64,000 bases of DNA, from contig NZ_BMMV01000002.1 in NCBI RefSeq assembly GCF_014646115.1, positions 421,585 through 485,584 of the forward strand. The letters run 5' to 3'. The DNA is from Streptomyces camponoticapitis. Lineage in GTDB: Bacteria; Actinomycetota; Actinomycetes; Streptomycetales; Streptomycetaceae. The position numbers were made by a program, and so were the translations under genes. Positions 9,009 through 18,651 of this stretch are shown piece by piece (within the stretch, counting starts at the first letter, position 1; each line of letters starts with the position of its first letter). A model generated the notes under the pieces. It ran no database searches, was not told the DNA's origin, and worked only from the letters and a program-made list of their open reading frames with translations.

Positions 9009-9281
9009 ATGGCGACGCAGTACGGTAATCAATCCACCGGTCAGCGGCCCCAGGGCACACCGCAGGGCACGGCGAACGGCAATGTCCTGAGCATCATCGC
9101 GATGGTGCTGGGTGTGATCGCGTTCATCTTCCTGCCGATCGTCTTCGGTGCGATCGGCCTGGTGCTGGCCATCATCGCCAAGACCGTGCGGCACGAGCGA
9201 CTCGCCGTACCCGCCATAGTGGTCAGCGCCGTAGGCATGATCGGCGGCATGATCCTGGGCGCCGTACTGGTCATGAACTGA
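9009..9281 (+). CDS. Small two-helix membrane protein (DUF4190-like)
   Basis: A 90-residue protein with a polar, Gln/Gly/Pro-rich N-terminus (MATQYGNQSTGQRPQGTPQG) and two membrane helices (about residues 24-47, LSIIAMVLGVIAFIFLPIVF, and 60-85). ATG 9009 has an excellent ribosome binding site, AAGGAG, six bases upstream. The layout matches DUF4190-type proteins found widely in actinobacteria. No biochemical role is known from sequence. It is convergent with the aldo/keto reductase, ending 40 bases from it. Confidence 0.8.
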   Translation: MATQYGNQSTGQRPQGTPQGTANGNVLSIIAMVLGVIAFIFLPIVFGAIGLVLAIIAKTVRHERLAVPAIVVSAVGMIGGMILGAVLVMN

Positions 9282-9320
9282 GCGGGCAACGGCAGCCACG
9301 GCACCTTGTCGATGCTGGAT

Positions 9321-10313
<993 letters not shown>

Positions 10314-10488
10314 TTCTCGTCGAGAGTGTCGAAGGACGGCGGAGGGAAGCGGTGAGGGTCGGCGTCCGTGGCATCCGGGCGCCGATCCCGATCTCGCCGG
10401 CCTCCAGCCAACATCGGTTCGTCACCTGAGGGCAGGCTCTGCGAAAAGGGGTACTCGCCGGGACCCGTTACGGGATGTGGGCCGGACC

Positions 10489-10494
10489 TATCCT
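10489..10494 (+). promoter_or_regulatory. Candidate -10 box for a leaderless HTH-regulator transcript
   Basis: TATCCT ends seven bases before ATG 10502, with no Shine-Dalgarno sequence in front of that start. This is the spacing expected when transcription begins at the start codon. No convincing -35 was found. Confidence 0.35.
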
Positions 10495-10501
10495 CGATCT
10501 C

Positions 10502-11410
10502 ATGGATGAGAAGGAGACCGCGCGGGCGGCGGTCCGCGAGTTCCTCACCACCCGCCGCGCCAGGGTCAGCCCGACCGACGTCGGCCTTCCTCCCTCGGGC
10601 ACCCGCCGTCGGGTGAAGGGCCTGCGCAGGGAGGAGGTCGCGTTGCTTGCCGGGGTCAGCCCGGAGTACTACGTGCGGCTCGAACGCGGCAAGGCGACCG
10701 GGCCCTCAGCCGGAGTTGTCGAAGCCGTCGCCCGCGTTCTGCGCCTGGACGACGACGAACGCGCCCACCTCGGCCGGCTGCTGGCCGCTCTGACCCCCGC
10801 GGCCCCCAAGCGGAGCCGGAGCACGGCGAAGGACCTCGTCACTCCGGGAATCCGAGTCCTGCTGGACTCGATGGACCACCTACCCGCAGTCGTCTTCAAC
10901 GGGCGGTTCGACCTCCTGGCGGCCAACGCACTGGGGCGCGCACTCCTCGCGCCCATGTACGACCTGCCCGGACGGACGAACAGCGCCCGCTTCCTGTTCC
11001 TCGACGAGCCCAGGGCCCGGGACCTGTTCCCCGAGTGGGAGCGGATCACAGCGGACACCGTGGCAATGCTGCGCATCGAGGCGGGGCGCCACCCCGACGA
11101 CCCCGACCTGACCGAACTGATCGGACAACTCGCCACCCGCAGCACAGAATTCCGGACACGGTGGGCGACCAACGACGTACGAATCCACCGAGCCGGCACG
11201 AAGACCTTCCGGCACCCACTCATCGGCGAGGTCACACTGCCCTACGAGACCCTCGGCATCGACTCCGCCTCCAGCCAGATACTCAGTGTCTACACGCCCC
11301 AACCCGGCACCCCCGAAGCCGACGCGATCCGCCTCCTCGCCAGCTGGAACGCCGACGACCGACGGAACAACAACCCGACAGCGGGAGCGCGCGGGAACCC
11401 CGAGGACTGA
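10502..11410 (+). CDS. XRE-family HTH regulator with MmyB-like ligand-binding domain
   Basis: A 302-residue DNA-binding protein. The N-terminal helix-turn-helix covers about residues 20-75 (RRVKGLRREEVALLAGVSPEYYVRLERGK), and the remainder resembles the PAS-like MmyB ligand-binding domain (ATNALGRALL-like AANALGRALLAPMYD, ARFLFLDEPRARDLFPEWE). Such proteins are usually encoded next to a short-chain dehydrogenase or aldo/keto reductase which they control, as here with the divergent reductase. ATG 10502 is chosen because the conserved domain begins shortly after it; the frame opens nine codons upstream without a better signal. Confidence 0.9.
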   Translation: MDEKETARAAVREFLTTRRARVSPTDVGLPPSGTRRRVKGLRREEVALLAGVSPEYYVRLERGKATGPSAGVVEAVARVLRLDDDERAHLGRLLAALTPAAPKRSRSTAKDLVTPGIRVLLDSMDHLPAVVFNGRFDLLAANALGRALLAPMYDLPGRTNSARFLFLDEPRARDLFPEWERITADTVAMLRIEAGRHPDDPDLTELIGQLATRSTEFRTRWATNDVRIHRAGTKTFRHPLIGEVTLPYETLGIDSASSQILSVYTPQPGTPEADAIRLLASWNADDRRNNNPTAGARGNPED

Positions 11411-11505
11411 CTCTTTGGGGTTCCCGGCACAGGCCCCGTCTCCCGGTCCTGCGCCGGCCAACTGCTCCGCCCCTCTGCGACGACGGCCGGCGCGCGCGGT
11501 GATGG

Positions 11506-14500
11506 TCAGATTTCAAGCGGTGGCGACGCCGCCAGTACCTGCCGCAGACGTTCCCGGTGTTGCTCCACCTGCTCACGGGTCGCGGGGTCCAACCGCATCA
11601 ACTCGTCGAGATCGCTGAGCAACTCGCGGAACCCGCTGTGCGAGGGGGAAAGCTCCAGAAACACCCTGAGGGCATCGTCCGCCTCGGCCCGGCAACGCAT
11701 GGCGCAGTATGCGACTACGAGATCCGCTCTACCGCCGGCACCACGAGGGCCAGGCGCCTGGGCGCTCGTCTTCAACAGTTCGACGGCCCGGAGCAAGTCG
11801 CCGCGGCCGTCGCTGCTTCCCGCGCTGCGGTGGGTCATCGCTCGCTGGTAGAGGAACCAGCCGTCCTCACGATCGAGCTCGATGGCGCGGTCGAAGTCGG
11901 TGAGCGCCTCGTCGTAGCGTCCGAGGGCGCGGTAGGTCTCCCCGCGCCCACAGACGACCCAGTCTTCCTCCGGGCCGAGTTCGATGGCCTGGGTGAAGTC
12001 CACGAGTGCTTCGTGGTGGCGGCCCATCGCCTGGTAGGTCTGACCGCGGCTGGCGATGTCCCACGCGTCGTCGGGGTCGAGTTCGATGGCGCGGTTGTAG
12101 TCGGTGAGCGCTTCGTCGTAGCGCTCCATGAGCCGGTAGGTCTCGCCGCGGTTGGCGATCGCCCACGCATAGGTGGGGTCGAGTTCGATGGCGCGGTTGT
12201 AGTCGGTGAGTGCTTCGTCGTAGCGCTCCATCGCCTGGTAGGTCATGGCCCGGTTGGCGATGGCCCAGTCGCCTTGCGGGTTGAGCTCGATGGCGTTGTT
12301 GAAGTCGGTCAGAGCCTCGTCGAACAGCTTCAGCGCCCGATGGGTCTGACCACGGCTGGCGATGGCCCATGCGTAGGTGGGGTCGAGTTCGATGGCGCGG
12401 TTGTAGTCGGCGAGCGCCTCGTCGTAGCGCTCCATGAGCCGGTAGGTCTCGCCGCGGCTGGCGATGGCCCATGCGTAGGTGGGGTCGAGTTCGATGGCGC
12501 GGTCGAAGTCGGTGAGTGCTTCGTCGTAGCGCTCCAGTGCCCGGTAGGTTTCGCCGCGGTTGGCGATGGCCCATGCGTAGGTGGGGTCGAGTTCGATGGC
12601 GCGGTTGTAGTCGGTGAGTGCTTCGTCGTAGCGCTCCAGCGCCTGGTAGGTCATGGCCCGGTTGGCGATCGCCCAGTCGGCTTCCGGGTTGAGTCCGATG
12701 ACGTGGTTGTAGTCCGTGAGTGCTTCGTCGTACCGCCTCAGCGCATGGTAGGTCTTGGCGCGGTTGGTGAGTGCCCAGTCGGCTTGCGGGTTGAGTTCGA
12801 TGGCGCGGTCGTAGTCGGTGAGTGCTTCGTCGTAGCGCTTCATGTGCCGGTAGGTTTCGGCGCGGTTGGTGAGTGCCCAGTCGGCTTGCGGGTTGAGTTC
12901 GATGGCGCGGTTGAAGTCGGTGAGTGCTTCGTCGTAGCGCTTCATGAGCCGGTACGTCACGCCCCGGCTGACGATGGCCCATTCGTAGTTCGGGTCGAGT
13001 TCGATGGCGCGGTTGAAATCGGTGACCGCCTCGTCGTACCGCTCCAGCGACTGGTAGGTCCTACCGCGGCCGGTGATGGCCCAGTCGGCCTGGGGGTCGA
13101 GTTCGATGGCGCGGTCGTAGTCGGCGAGCGCCTCGTCGTACCGCTCCACGAGCCGGTAGGTCTCTGCGCGGTTGATGATGGCCCACGCGTAGGTCGGGTC
13201 CAGGTCGATGGCGCGGTCGTAGTCGGCGAGCGCTTCGTCGTTCCGCTTCATGAACCGGTGGGTCAGGCCCCGGCTGGTGATGTTCCACGCATCGTCCGGG
13301 TTGAGTTCGATGGCGCGGCTGAAGTCGGTGAGGGCCTCGTCGTAGCGCTTCATGAGCCGGTACGTCACGCCCCGGCTGGCGACGGCCCAGTCGGCTTGTG
13401 GGTCGAGTTCGATGGCGCGAGTGAGGTCGGTGAGCGCTTCGTCGTACCGGCCCAGAGAACTGTAGGTATCTCCACGGCTATGGAAGAACCACTCGGTGCC
13501 GGAGTCGAGTTCGATGGCGCGGTTGAAGTGGGTGAGGGCCTCGTCGTACCGCTCCATGAGCCGGTAAGTCTCTCCACGGCCGGCGTGAGCTCGCGCGGTG
13601 TCAGGGGCGAGCCGGTGAGCTGTCGCGTAGTCGGCGAGGGCGCTGTCGTAGTCGCCCGCCACCCGGTGGTCGCGAGCGCGGACAGAGTGAGCCAGGACAC
13701 GGGTCTCGGTGGTGAGTTCGGGTGCGGTCAGCAGGAGCGTCAGTGCGGCGATACCGGACGCTTGCTGTTCTGCCGCTGCTTCGAGGCGCTCGCCCCAGGT
13801 GGTGAGGGCAGGGGCATCGGTGTCATGTCCGGCCTGGCCGAGGGCCTGCGCCCACCGGCGCAGGGTGGCAGTGTCGTGGTCGGTGGCCTGGACGGTCTGC
13901 AGGAGAGCGTCGGGGAGCGCGATGCGGGGGTTGGCGCACAGGCGGTGGTAGGTCTCGTTGAGGCGATGTTCCCGCCATTCGGTGTCGTCCCAGTACGCGT
14001 CGGTGTCGGTGCCCAGCCCGGCTTCCACCCCTTGGCGCCATTGCCCGAACGTGTCCGCGAGGCGGGTGTGCTGCTGCTGCCAGCGGCTGGGGGACCGGGT
14101 GCGCTGCAGGCGGAGCATGGTGTCGCGGACGACGTCGTGGTAGCGGCAGCGCCCGGCCTGGCGGGAGACGAAGGCCAGGGCCCTCAGCCATGGGTAGCCG
14201 TCGACGGCGGACTCCGGGACGGCGGCCTGGTAGATGTCCTCGTCGAGTTGCAGGGGCAGCGCGCAGGCCTGCGCCGCCTCTCGGCGCGCGGGGTCGGGTT
14301 CCCATTTCAGGAACCTCTCGACCGCGGTCTCCGAGGGATCGACGACAGTGTCACTGGTGGTCGGGCCGCCGCGGGCGAGCATGTCGACCAGGAGCGGCAG
14401 CCGCCCCGACAGACGCAAGACCAATTCGACGGTCTCTTCGCCGGTCACACCGTGAGTGGCGAGCAGAGTACGGGCTTCGTCCTCGGTGAACACGTCCAGA

Positions 14501-15384
14501 CGCACCTCGGTCACCTGGCCAAGATGGTCCCCCCAGACACGGGGGTCCAAGCGTGACCGGCCCGCCAGCACGATCTGCACGTCGACAGGCAGGGTGCCGT
14601 GGTCCTCGGTGAAGACGATGCTCCGCAGCCAGGCGTCGAGAACCGGGCCGGTGCGCTCGTACACGTCGAAGAACAGCACCACCCGCTCGACCCGCTCCGC
14701 GACCTCGGCGAGATCCTCAAGGAAGACCGGGGTCAGTTTCGCCAGCGGATTCATCACCAGCTGTACGTCGTCGTGGCTGCGCAGCCGCGTGTTCAGGAGC
14801 GTGCGCATCCGGTCCGCCCCCAGCGCCACCTGCCCCGGATCCACCGCCCCCGCGAATGCCCCGATCCCCGGCAGCATCCCCAGGCCCACCAGACCCACTT
14901 GCGCCGCGACCGTGCTCGACGGCGACGCCGGCACGGGTTCCCCCGCACTTGCCTCGACCGCGGTCGCCTCCTGCGCGGGCACCGTACTCTCCGCCTGATG
15001 ACGGCGCTGACGGTAGGTGGCCAGCTGCTTCTCGAACCGCTTCAGCGAATGCCCCTGCCGGCCGAGCCCGGCGCTGATCGTCTCCATCGCCTCAAGCGCG
15101 TCATGCACTTCGTCGTCCACGAACGCTGTGAACACCGAGGGTTGCTCGCGCGCCGTCGTCTCCCACTGCCGCACGAGCGTCGACTTCCCTACCCCGCCGT
15201 TGCCGTGCACATGGAACAGATAGGGAAAATCCACCTCTTCGGGATTGCGTGCGAACGTCTCCCGGAACACCGCCAGTTCACCACGGCGCCCCACGAACCC
15301 CGCACTCCCACGACGCCGATTGATCTCCTGCCGAGACGGCCTACGCGCGGCCACACCAACCACCCCCCCTGAGTACCAGTTCAT
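11506..15384 (-). CDS. Large STAND/AAA-type ATPase with 18 C-terminal TPR units
   Basis: A 1292-residue cytoplasmic protein. After about 25 polar residues comes a P-loop ATPase introduced by AGFVGRREL-like AGFVGRRGEL, with Walker A GNGGVGKST (61-69) and Walker B VVLFFD ending at D240, then a winged-helix-like and helical linker. From about residue 575 to 1187 there are 18 consecutive 34-residue TPR units of the RYDEALTDYNRAIELDP type, followed by a 100-residue tail. STAND ATPases use such repeats to sense a ligand and then oligomerise; no effector domain is recognisable here, so the output is unknown. ATG 15384 lacks a clear ribosome binding site; GTG codons near residues 8-11 preceded by a G-run are alternatives. 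It ends at 11506, convergent with the HTH gene. Confidence 0.85.
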   Translation of the reverse strand: MNWYSGGVVGVAARRPSRQEINRRRGSAGFVGRRGELAVFRETFARNPEEVDFPYLFHVHGNGGVGKSTLVRQWETTAREQPSVFTAFVDDEVHDALEAMETISAGLGRQGHSLKRFEKQLATYRQRRHQAESTVPAQEATAVEASAGEPVPASPSSTVAAQVGLVGLGMLPGIGAFAGAVDPGQVALGADRMRTLLNTRLRSHDDVQLVMNPLAKLTPVFLEDLAEVAERVERVVLFFDVYERTGPVLDAWLRSIVFTEDHGTLPVDVQIVLAGRSRLDPRVWGDHLGQVTEVRLDVFTEDEARTLLATHGVTGEETVELVLRLSGRLPLLVDMLARGGPTTSDTVVDPSETAVERFLKWEPDPARREAAQACALPLQLDEDIYQAAVPESAVDGYPWLRALAFVSRQAGRCRYHDVVRDTMLRLQRTRSPSRWQQQHTRLADTFGQWRQGVEAGLGTDTDAYWDDTEWREHRLNETYHRLCANPRIALPDALLQTVQATDHDTATLRRWAQALGQAGHDTDAPALTTWGERLEAAAEQQASGIAALTLLLTAPELTTETRVLAHSVRARDHRVAGDYDSALADYATAHRLAPDTARAHAGRGETYRLMERYDEALTHFNRAIELDSGTEWFFHSRGDTYSSLGRYDEALTDLTRAIELDPQADWAVASRGVTYRLMKRYDEALTDFSRAIELNPDDAWNITSRGLTHRFMKRNDEALADYDRAIDLDPTYAWAIINRAETYRLVERYDEALADYDRAIELDPQADWAITGRGRTYQSLERYDEAVTDFNRAIELDPNYEWAIVSRGVTYRLMKRYDEALTDFNRAIELNPQADWALTNRAETYRHMKRYDEALTDYDRAIELNPQADWALTNRAKTYHALRRYDEALTDYNHVIGLNPEADWAIANRAMTYQALERYDEALTDYNRAIELDPTYAWAIANRGETYRALERYDEALTDFDRAIELDPTYAWAIASRGETYRLMERYDEALADYNRAIELDPTYAWAIASRGQTHRALKLFDEALTDFNNAIELNPQGDWAIANRAMTYQAMERYDEALTDYNRAIELDPTYAWAIANRGETYRLMERYDEALTDYNRAIELDPDDAWDIASRGQTYQAMGRHHEALVDFTQAIELGPEEDWVVCGRGETYRALGRYDEALTDFDRAIELDREDGWFLYQRAMTHRSAGSSDGRGDLLRAVELLKTSAQAPGPRGAGGRADLVVAYCAMRCRAEADDALRVFLELSPSHSGFRELLSDLDELMRLDPATREQVEQHRERLRQVLAASPPLEI
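11826..13660 (-). repeat. 102-bp tandem repeat array encoding TPR units
   Basis: Eighteen in-frame copies of a 102-base unit lie end to end within the STAND ATPase gene. The copies between roughly 12050 and 12970 are nearly identical in DNA, including silent positions, while outer copies are more diverged. Boundaries are approximate. Such an array can change copy number by recombination or replication slippage. Confidence 0.85.
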
Positions 15385-15487
15385 GATGCCGTCTCGCCCG
15401 GCCCACCGGCTCCCGGACGGTGCGATCGAGGGCAGTGCGGGTGGCGGAGCCGGCGGCCGGGCTGAGGTGCTTTCTGCCCGGCGGTGC

Positions 15488-17659
15488 TCAGTCCACGCTG
15501 ATCAGGAGCAGGGCTACGTCGTCGGCACTGCCGGCGGACGGGGCGGCTTCGAGGAGGATGTCGGCGCGGGTGTCCACGGATTCGCCGCGCGATGTGGAGG
15601 CCAGAACACGGGCCAGCCGCTCCGTCGAGACGTCTGGGTCGGTGCCCGGTATCTCGACGAGGCCGTCGGTGTACATCAAGAGCTCCGCGCCGGGCGGCAG
15701 GGGTATCTCGATGGTCGGGTACTCGGTCGCGCGTACGATGCCGAGCAACGGTCCGGGCGGCACTCGGACGATCGACACCGTGCCGTCCGGGTGGCGCAGC
15801 AGTGGCGGCGGGTGGCCGGCGTTCGCCAGCCGGACGCGGTGGGTCGCCAGATCGATGTCTGCGTAGAGGCAACTGGTGAAGAGCCCTGCGTTGAGGTCGA
15901 TCAGCAGTTGGTTGGTGCGGGACAGCACCTCGGACGGCGCCACTCCAGCCGTCGCGTGTACGGCGGTGCGTACCTGGCCCATGAGCGCGGCGGCTGTGGG
16001 ATTGTGTCCCTGCACGTCGCCGACAGCGGCCGCCGCGTTGCCACCGCTGAGCCCGATCAGGTCGTAGAAGTCACCGCCGATCTCCATGCCGTACGTGGTG
16101 GACCGGTAGCGTGCGGCCGCTCGCAGGCCCGGCACCTCGGGCAGTACGCCGGGCAGGAAACTGGCCTGCAGGCGCTGCGCGAAGTTGGAGCGGGCGTCGT
16201 GCAGAAGTGCGCGGTCGAGGGCCTGCGCCAGAAGGCCGGCAAGGGAGGTCAGGACGGCGCGCAGGCCGGGCGGGAACGTGCGCGGTCGCTCGTAGGAGAT
16301 CACGCAACAGCCGACCGGCCGGTCGGAGGCGATGAGCGGGAGATACGCCCACGCCGCTTTCCCGGTGAGTGTCGACATACCGTCGTAGACGGCGTCCATC
16401 TCTTCTGGCGTGCTGTAGAAGGCGGCCTCCCGTTTGCTGAGTGCCTGCGAGGCGGGGGTGGGCATCCAGCGCATCTGAGCGCCGTCCAGTTGCCGCATCG
16501 CGTCGGCCGCGTAGCCGCGAAAGCCGACGTTCTGCAGCCTGCCGTCCTCCAGGGTGAGCAGCGCCAAGCCCTGCGCATCGACCATGGCCATGATCGGATC
16601 GGCGATGAGCTCCACCATGTCGGCCACCTCGACGGCCTGGGTGAGCGTGGCCGCCAGATTGATCAGCTCGTACATGGTCTCCAGCGAGGCGGGGGCGGTG
16701 TCGCTGCCGAGGGCACGGGCACCGTCGGTCCCGGGCCGGCCACCCGCCTCGCCGCCGGTCGTCGGCGGGGTACCCGGCTGCGGCCGCTTCTGGTCCCGGC
16801 TGGAGGAGACGCGCACACTCAGTCCTGAGTCGCCCGTGTAGAGGGCGTTCGGATGGAGGACGAAGGAGAGCCGGGTATCGGGGTGCCGCAGGACCGTGAA
16901 AGCCGTGGGCTCCCGGCTGAGGAGCGCTGTCCGGTAGCTGTCCTTGAAGAGGGAGGCACTCAACTGGGGGAGCTCCCAAGGTCGTTGCCCGCGCAGACGC
17001 TCCACAGGAACGCCGATCAGCTCGGCCGCTCTCGCGGTGACGAAGGTGATCCGGCCCTCCGGATCGAGTGCCATTCCGCCTTCGGGCAGCCGCTGGGCGA
17101 AGTCCGCGGCGGCGACCGCGTTCGCCTCGGTGGGCCGCTCCGTCGGGGGCTGCCGCATCGTGTGCGGTTCGGGGGCGGGCAGCAAGGGTCGGCCCCGCGC
17201 GGAGGAGTCAGCGAGCAGTCGCCCCAGTGCCGCGCAGCACTTCCCGACCGCGGCATGTTGCCGCGGGGTCAGCCGGGGTGGCTGCGAGGCGGGAAAGAGC
17301 AGGGTGAGCGAGCCCCACACGGCGCCCGCGGAGGCGATGGGTGCGCTGAGGCAGGCGAAGCCGTACGAGTACGGGGCTTCGGCGGACGAGCCGAGGCGGT
17401 CGAGCGAGTCGCCGACCGGGAGCCAGACCATCCGCCGCTCGCGGACTGCCTCGGCGGCGAGGGCCGGCGAGCCCACCCAGAGCCGCGTCCAGGGCCTCGC
17501 GAGGGCGTCCGGCATACCGGCCTTCACGGCGAATCCAAGGACCTGCCCCGCGGGCGGGAAGAGCAAGTGGATACCGCCGGATTGCGCCCCACACTCCTGT
17601 AGTACGTCGTACAGGAAGGGGTCGAGGGCTTCCAGGCCAGAAATGGCCGTATCCGACAT
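15488..17659 (-). CDS. GAF-PAS-GAF-SpoIIE (PP2C-type) serine/threonine phosphatase
   Basis: A 723-residue signalling phosphatase. Order of domains: GAF (about 10-150), PAS (about 195-300, GMALDPEGRITFVTARAAELIG), second GAF (about 345-500) and a C-terminal SpoIIE domain with GGDFYDL, VGDVQGHN, LLMYTDGLVE and SADDVALLL supplying the metal-binding aspartates. In Streptomyces such proteins dephosphorylate anti-sigma-factor antagonists in response to small ligands. Unlike many relatives it has no N- or C-terminal RsbW-like kinase domain. ATG 17659 is preferred; the frame extends 59 codons upstream with low-complexity sequence. TAGAAT at 17667-17672 lies seven bases upstream, suggesting a leaderless mRNA. 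Confidence 0.9.
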   Translation of the reverse strand: MSDTAISGLEALDPFLYDVLQECGAQSGGIHLLFPPAGQVLGFAVKAGMPDALARPWTRLWVGSPALAAEAVRERRMVWLPVGDSLDRLGSSAEAPYSYGFACLSAPIASAGAVWGSLTLLFPASQPPRLTPRQHAAVGKCCAALGRLLADSSARGRPLLPAPEPHTMRQPPTERPTEANAVAAADFAQRLPEGGMALDPEGRITFVTARAAELIGVPVERLRGQRPWELPQLSASLFKDSYRTALLSREPTAFTVLRHPDTRLSFVLHPNALYTGDSGLSVRVSSSRDQKRPQPGTPPTTGGEAGGRPGTDGARALGSDTAPASLETMYELINLAATLTQAVEVADMVELIADPIMAMVDAQGLALLTLEDGRLQNVGFRGYAADAMRQLDGAQMRWMPTPASQALSKREAAFYSTPEEMDAVYDGMSTLTGKAAWAYLPLIASDRPVGCCVISYERPRTFPPGLRAVLTSLAGLLAQALDRALLHDARSNFAQRLQASFLPGVLPEVPGLRAAARYRSTTYGMEIGGDFYDLIGLSGGNAAAAVGDVQGHNPTAAALMGQVRTAVHATAGVAPSEVLSRTNQLLIDLNAGLFTSCLYADIDLATHRVRLANAGHPPPLLRHPDGTVSIVRVPPGPLLGIVRATEYPTIEIPLPPGAELLMYTDGLVEIPGTDPDVSTERLARVLASTSRGESVDTRADILLEAAPSAGSADDVALLLISVD

Positions 17660-17666
17660 TCGACTG

Positions 17667-17672
17667 ATTCTA
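17667..17672 (-). promoter_or_regulatory. Candidate -10 box (TAGAAT) for the SpoIIE phosphatase gene
   Basis: Read on the minus strand, TAGAAT ends seven bases before ATG 17659, and no ribosome binding site is present. This fits a leaderless promoter. The -35 region is not convincing. Confidence 0.4.
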
Positions 17673-18021
17673 CACCGGGGCTTGTCGCGTAGCTCCGGTG
17701 GCTGTCGGTGCACAGAGCGTATGGGAGAGCGTCCGGGCTTCTCGGCTGCGGGGGAGGGGTGAGAACGGGGCGTCGGGACCACGGCCGCGCACGGCCGGTG
17801 CGGAGCGGCCGTGCGCGGCCGTAGGCGTCCCGCCACAGTGACTCCACGGCCGCCATCCGTGCAGGTCAGCGGCTGGGGCGTCGCAGAATGCCGTCACGTG
17901 GGCGCCGTACGTGGCCGAGGAGCGCACCGCCCCCGCAGTCTGGTTGCCGCGCGGCCCGTAGGGCCGTGCCGCATCCCCTCCGAGCATGCCCCAGCGGCCT
18001 GCTCTGTCGTTTCGGAGACAC

Positions 18022-18585
18022 ATGCCCCCTTCCACCAGGATCCGTACTGGCCTGCGCCGGGCCGCGACTCCCCTGACCGCCATGGTTCTCGCTCTTGGCA
18101 TCAGCGTCGCCGCGGCCGCCCCCGCCTCGGCAGCCAACTCCTACAACGGGAACCAATTCATGGAGGGAGCCGGCACCTTCCGGGACGACTGGACCGACGA
18201 GGGCATCGTCGCCGAGTTCGGGGGCTACAACCGGAACTCCAATGTCACGTGCCTGTGGCAGAAGATCGTCTTCTGGGCCGATTCCTCCACCGGCCACAGA
18301 GACCAGATCGACGGCTACTTCGGCCACAACACCACGCTCGCCACCCACGCCTGGCAGAGCCAGTACATGGGCCCCACTTCCGCCGACGGCGTGGTGGGGA
18401 AGGGCACATGGGCCGCCGCGGGCACTCGGCTCAGGGACACGGACGGCGATGGAACGGTCGACAAGTACGACGGCCGGTACAGGGACATCGCGATCTCCCG
18501 CGTCAACGGCGTCTACCACTTCGCCGACGCCGCCGGCAACGACCGGACGGCGAACTACAACGGCCGCACTTGCACCATCATCTAG
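18022..18585 (+). CDS. Secreted peptidoglycan-binding-domain protein
   Basis: A 187-residue exported protein. The N-terminus has arginines, a hydrophobic core (LTAMVLALGISVAAAA) and a likely signal peptidase site after APASA. The mature part has DGYFGHNTTLATHAWQSQYMGPTSADGVVGKGTW, the helical PG_binding_1 repeat, so it probably attaches to the cell wall. GGAG lies five bases before ATG 18022. The stop TAG is part of CTAGGGCGTGT, the outer end of an IS5-like element remnant, so the natural C-terminus may have been altered. Confidence 0.82.
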   Translation: MPPSTRIRTGLRRAATPLTAMVLALGISVAAAAPASAANSYNGNQFMEGAGTFRDDWTDEGIVAEFGGYNRNSNVTCLWQKIVFWADSSTGHRDQIDGYFGHNTTLATHAWQSQYMGPTSADGVVGKGTWAAAGTRLRDTDGDGTVDKYDGRYRDIAISRVNGVYHFADAAGNDRTANYNGRTCTII

Positions 18586-18603
18586 GGCGTGTTTTGAAAG
18601 TGG
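18585..18603 (+). mobile_element. Solitary IS5-like terminal repeat remnant
   Basis: The 19 bases beginning GGGCGTGTTTTGAAAGTGG match the end of the IS5 remnant at 51799-51817 in 17 of 19 positions. No transposase sequence follows; the SGNH gene ends 49 bases later. It is best read as a leftover end after excision or deletion of an element inserted at CTAG. Confidence 0.5.
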
Positions 18604-18651
18604 TCGTCCGCACCGCCTGATACTCGCCTTCCTGACCGTGACGGCGGCGCG

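Noticed and set aside
11826..13660. CRISPR-like array
   Set aside because: The repeats are contiguous 102-bp coding units with no spacers and translate to TPRs.
11557..14556. A 999-codon open frame antisense to the TPR array
   Set aside because: It follows from the repeated 102-bp unit and high GC content; its translation is repetitive VGERLVVALHEPVGL-like sequence without family character, and the minus frame has clear ATPase and TPR motifs.
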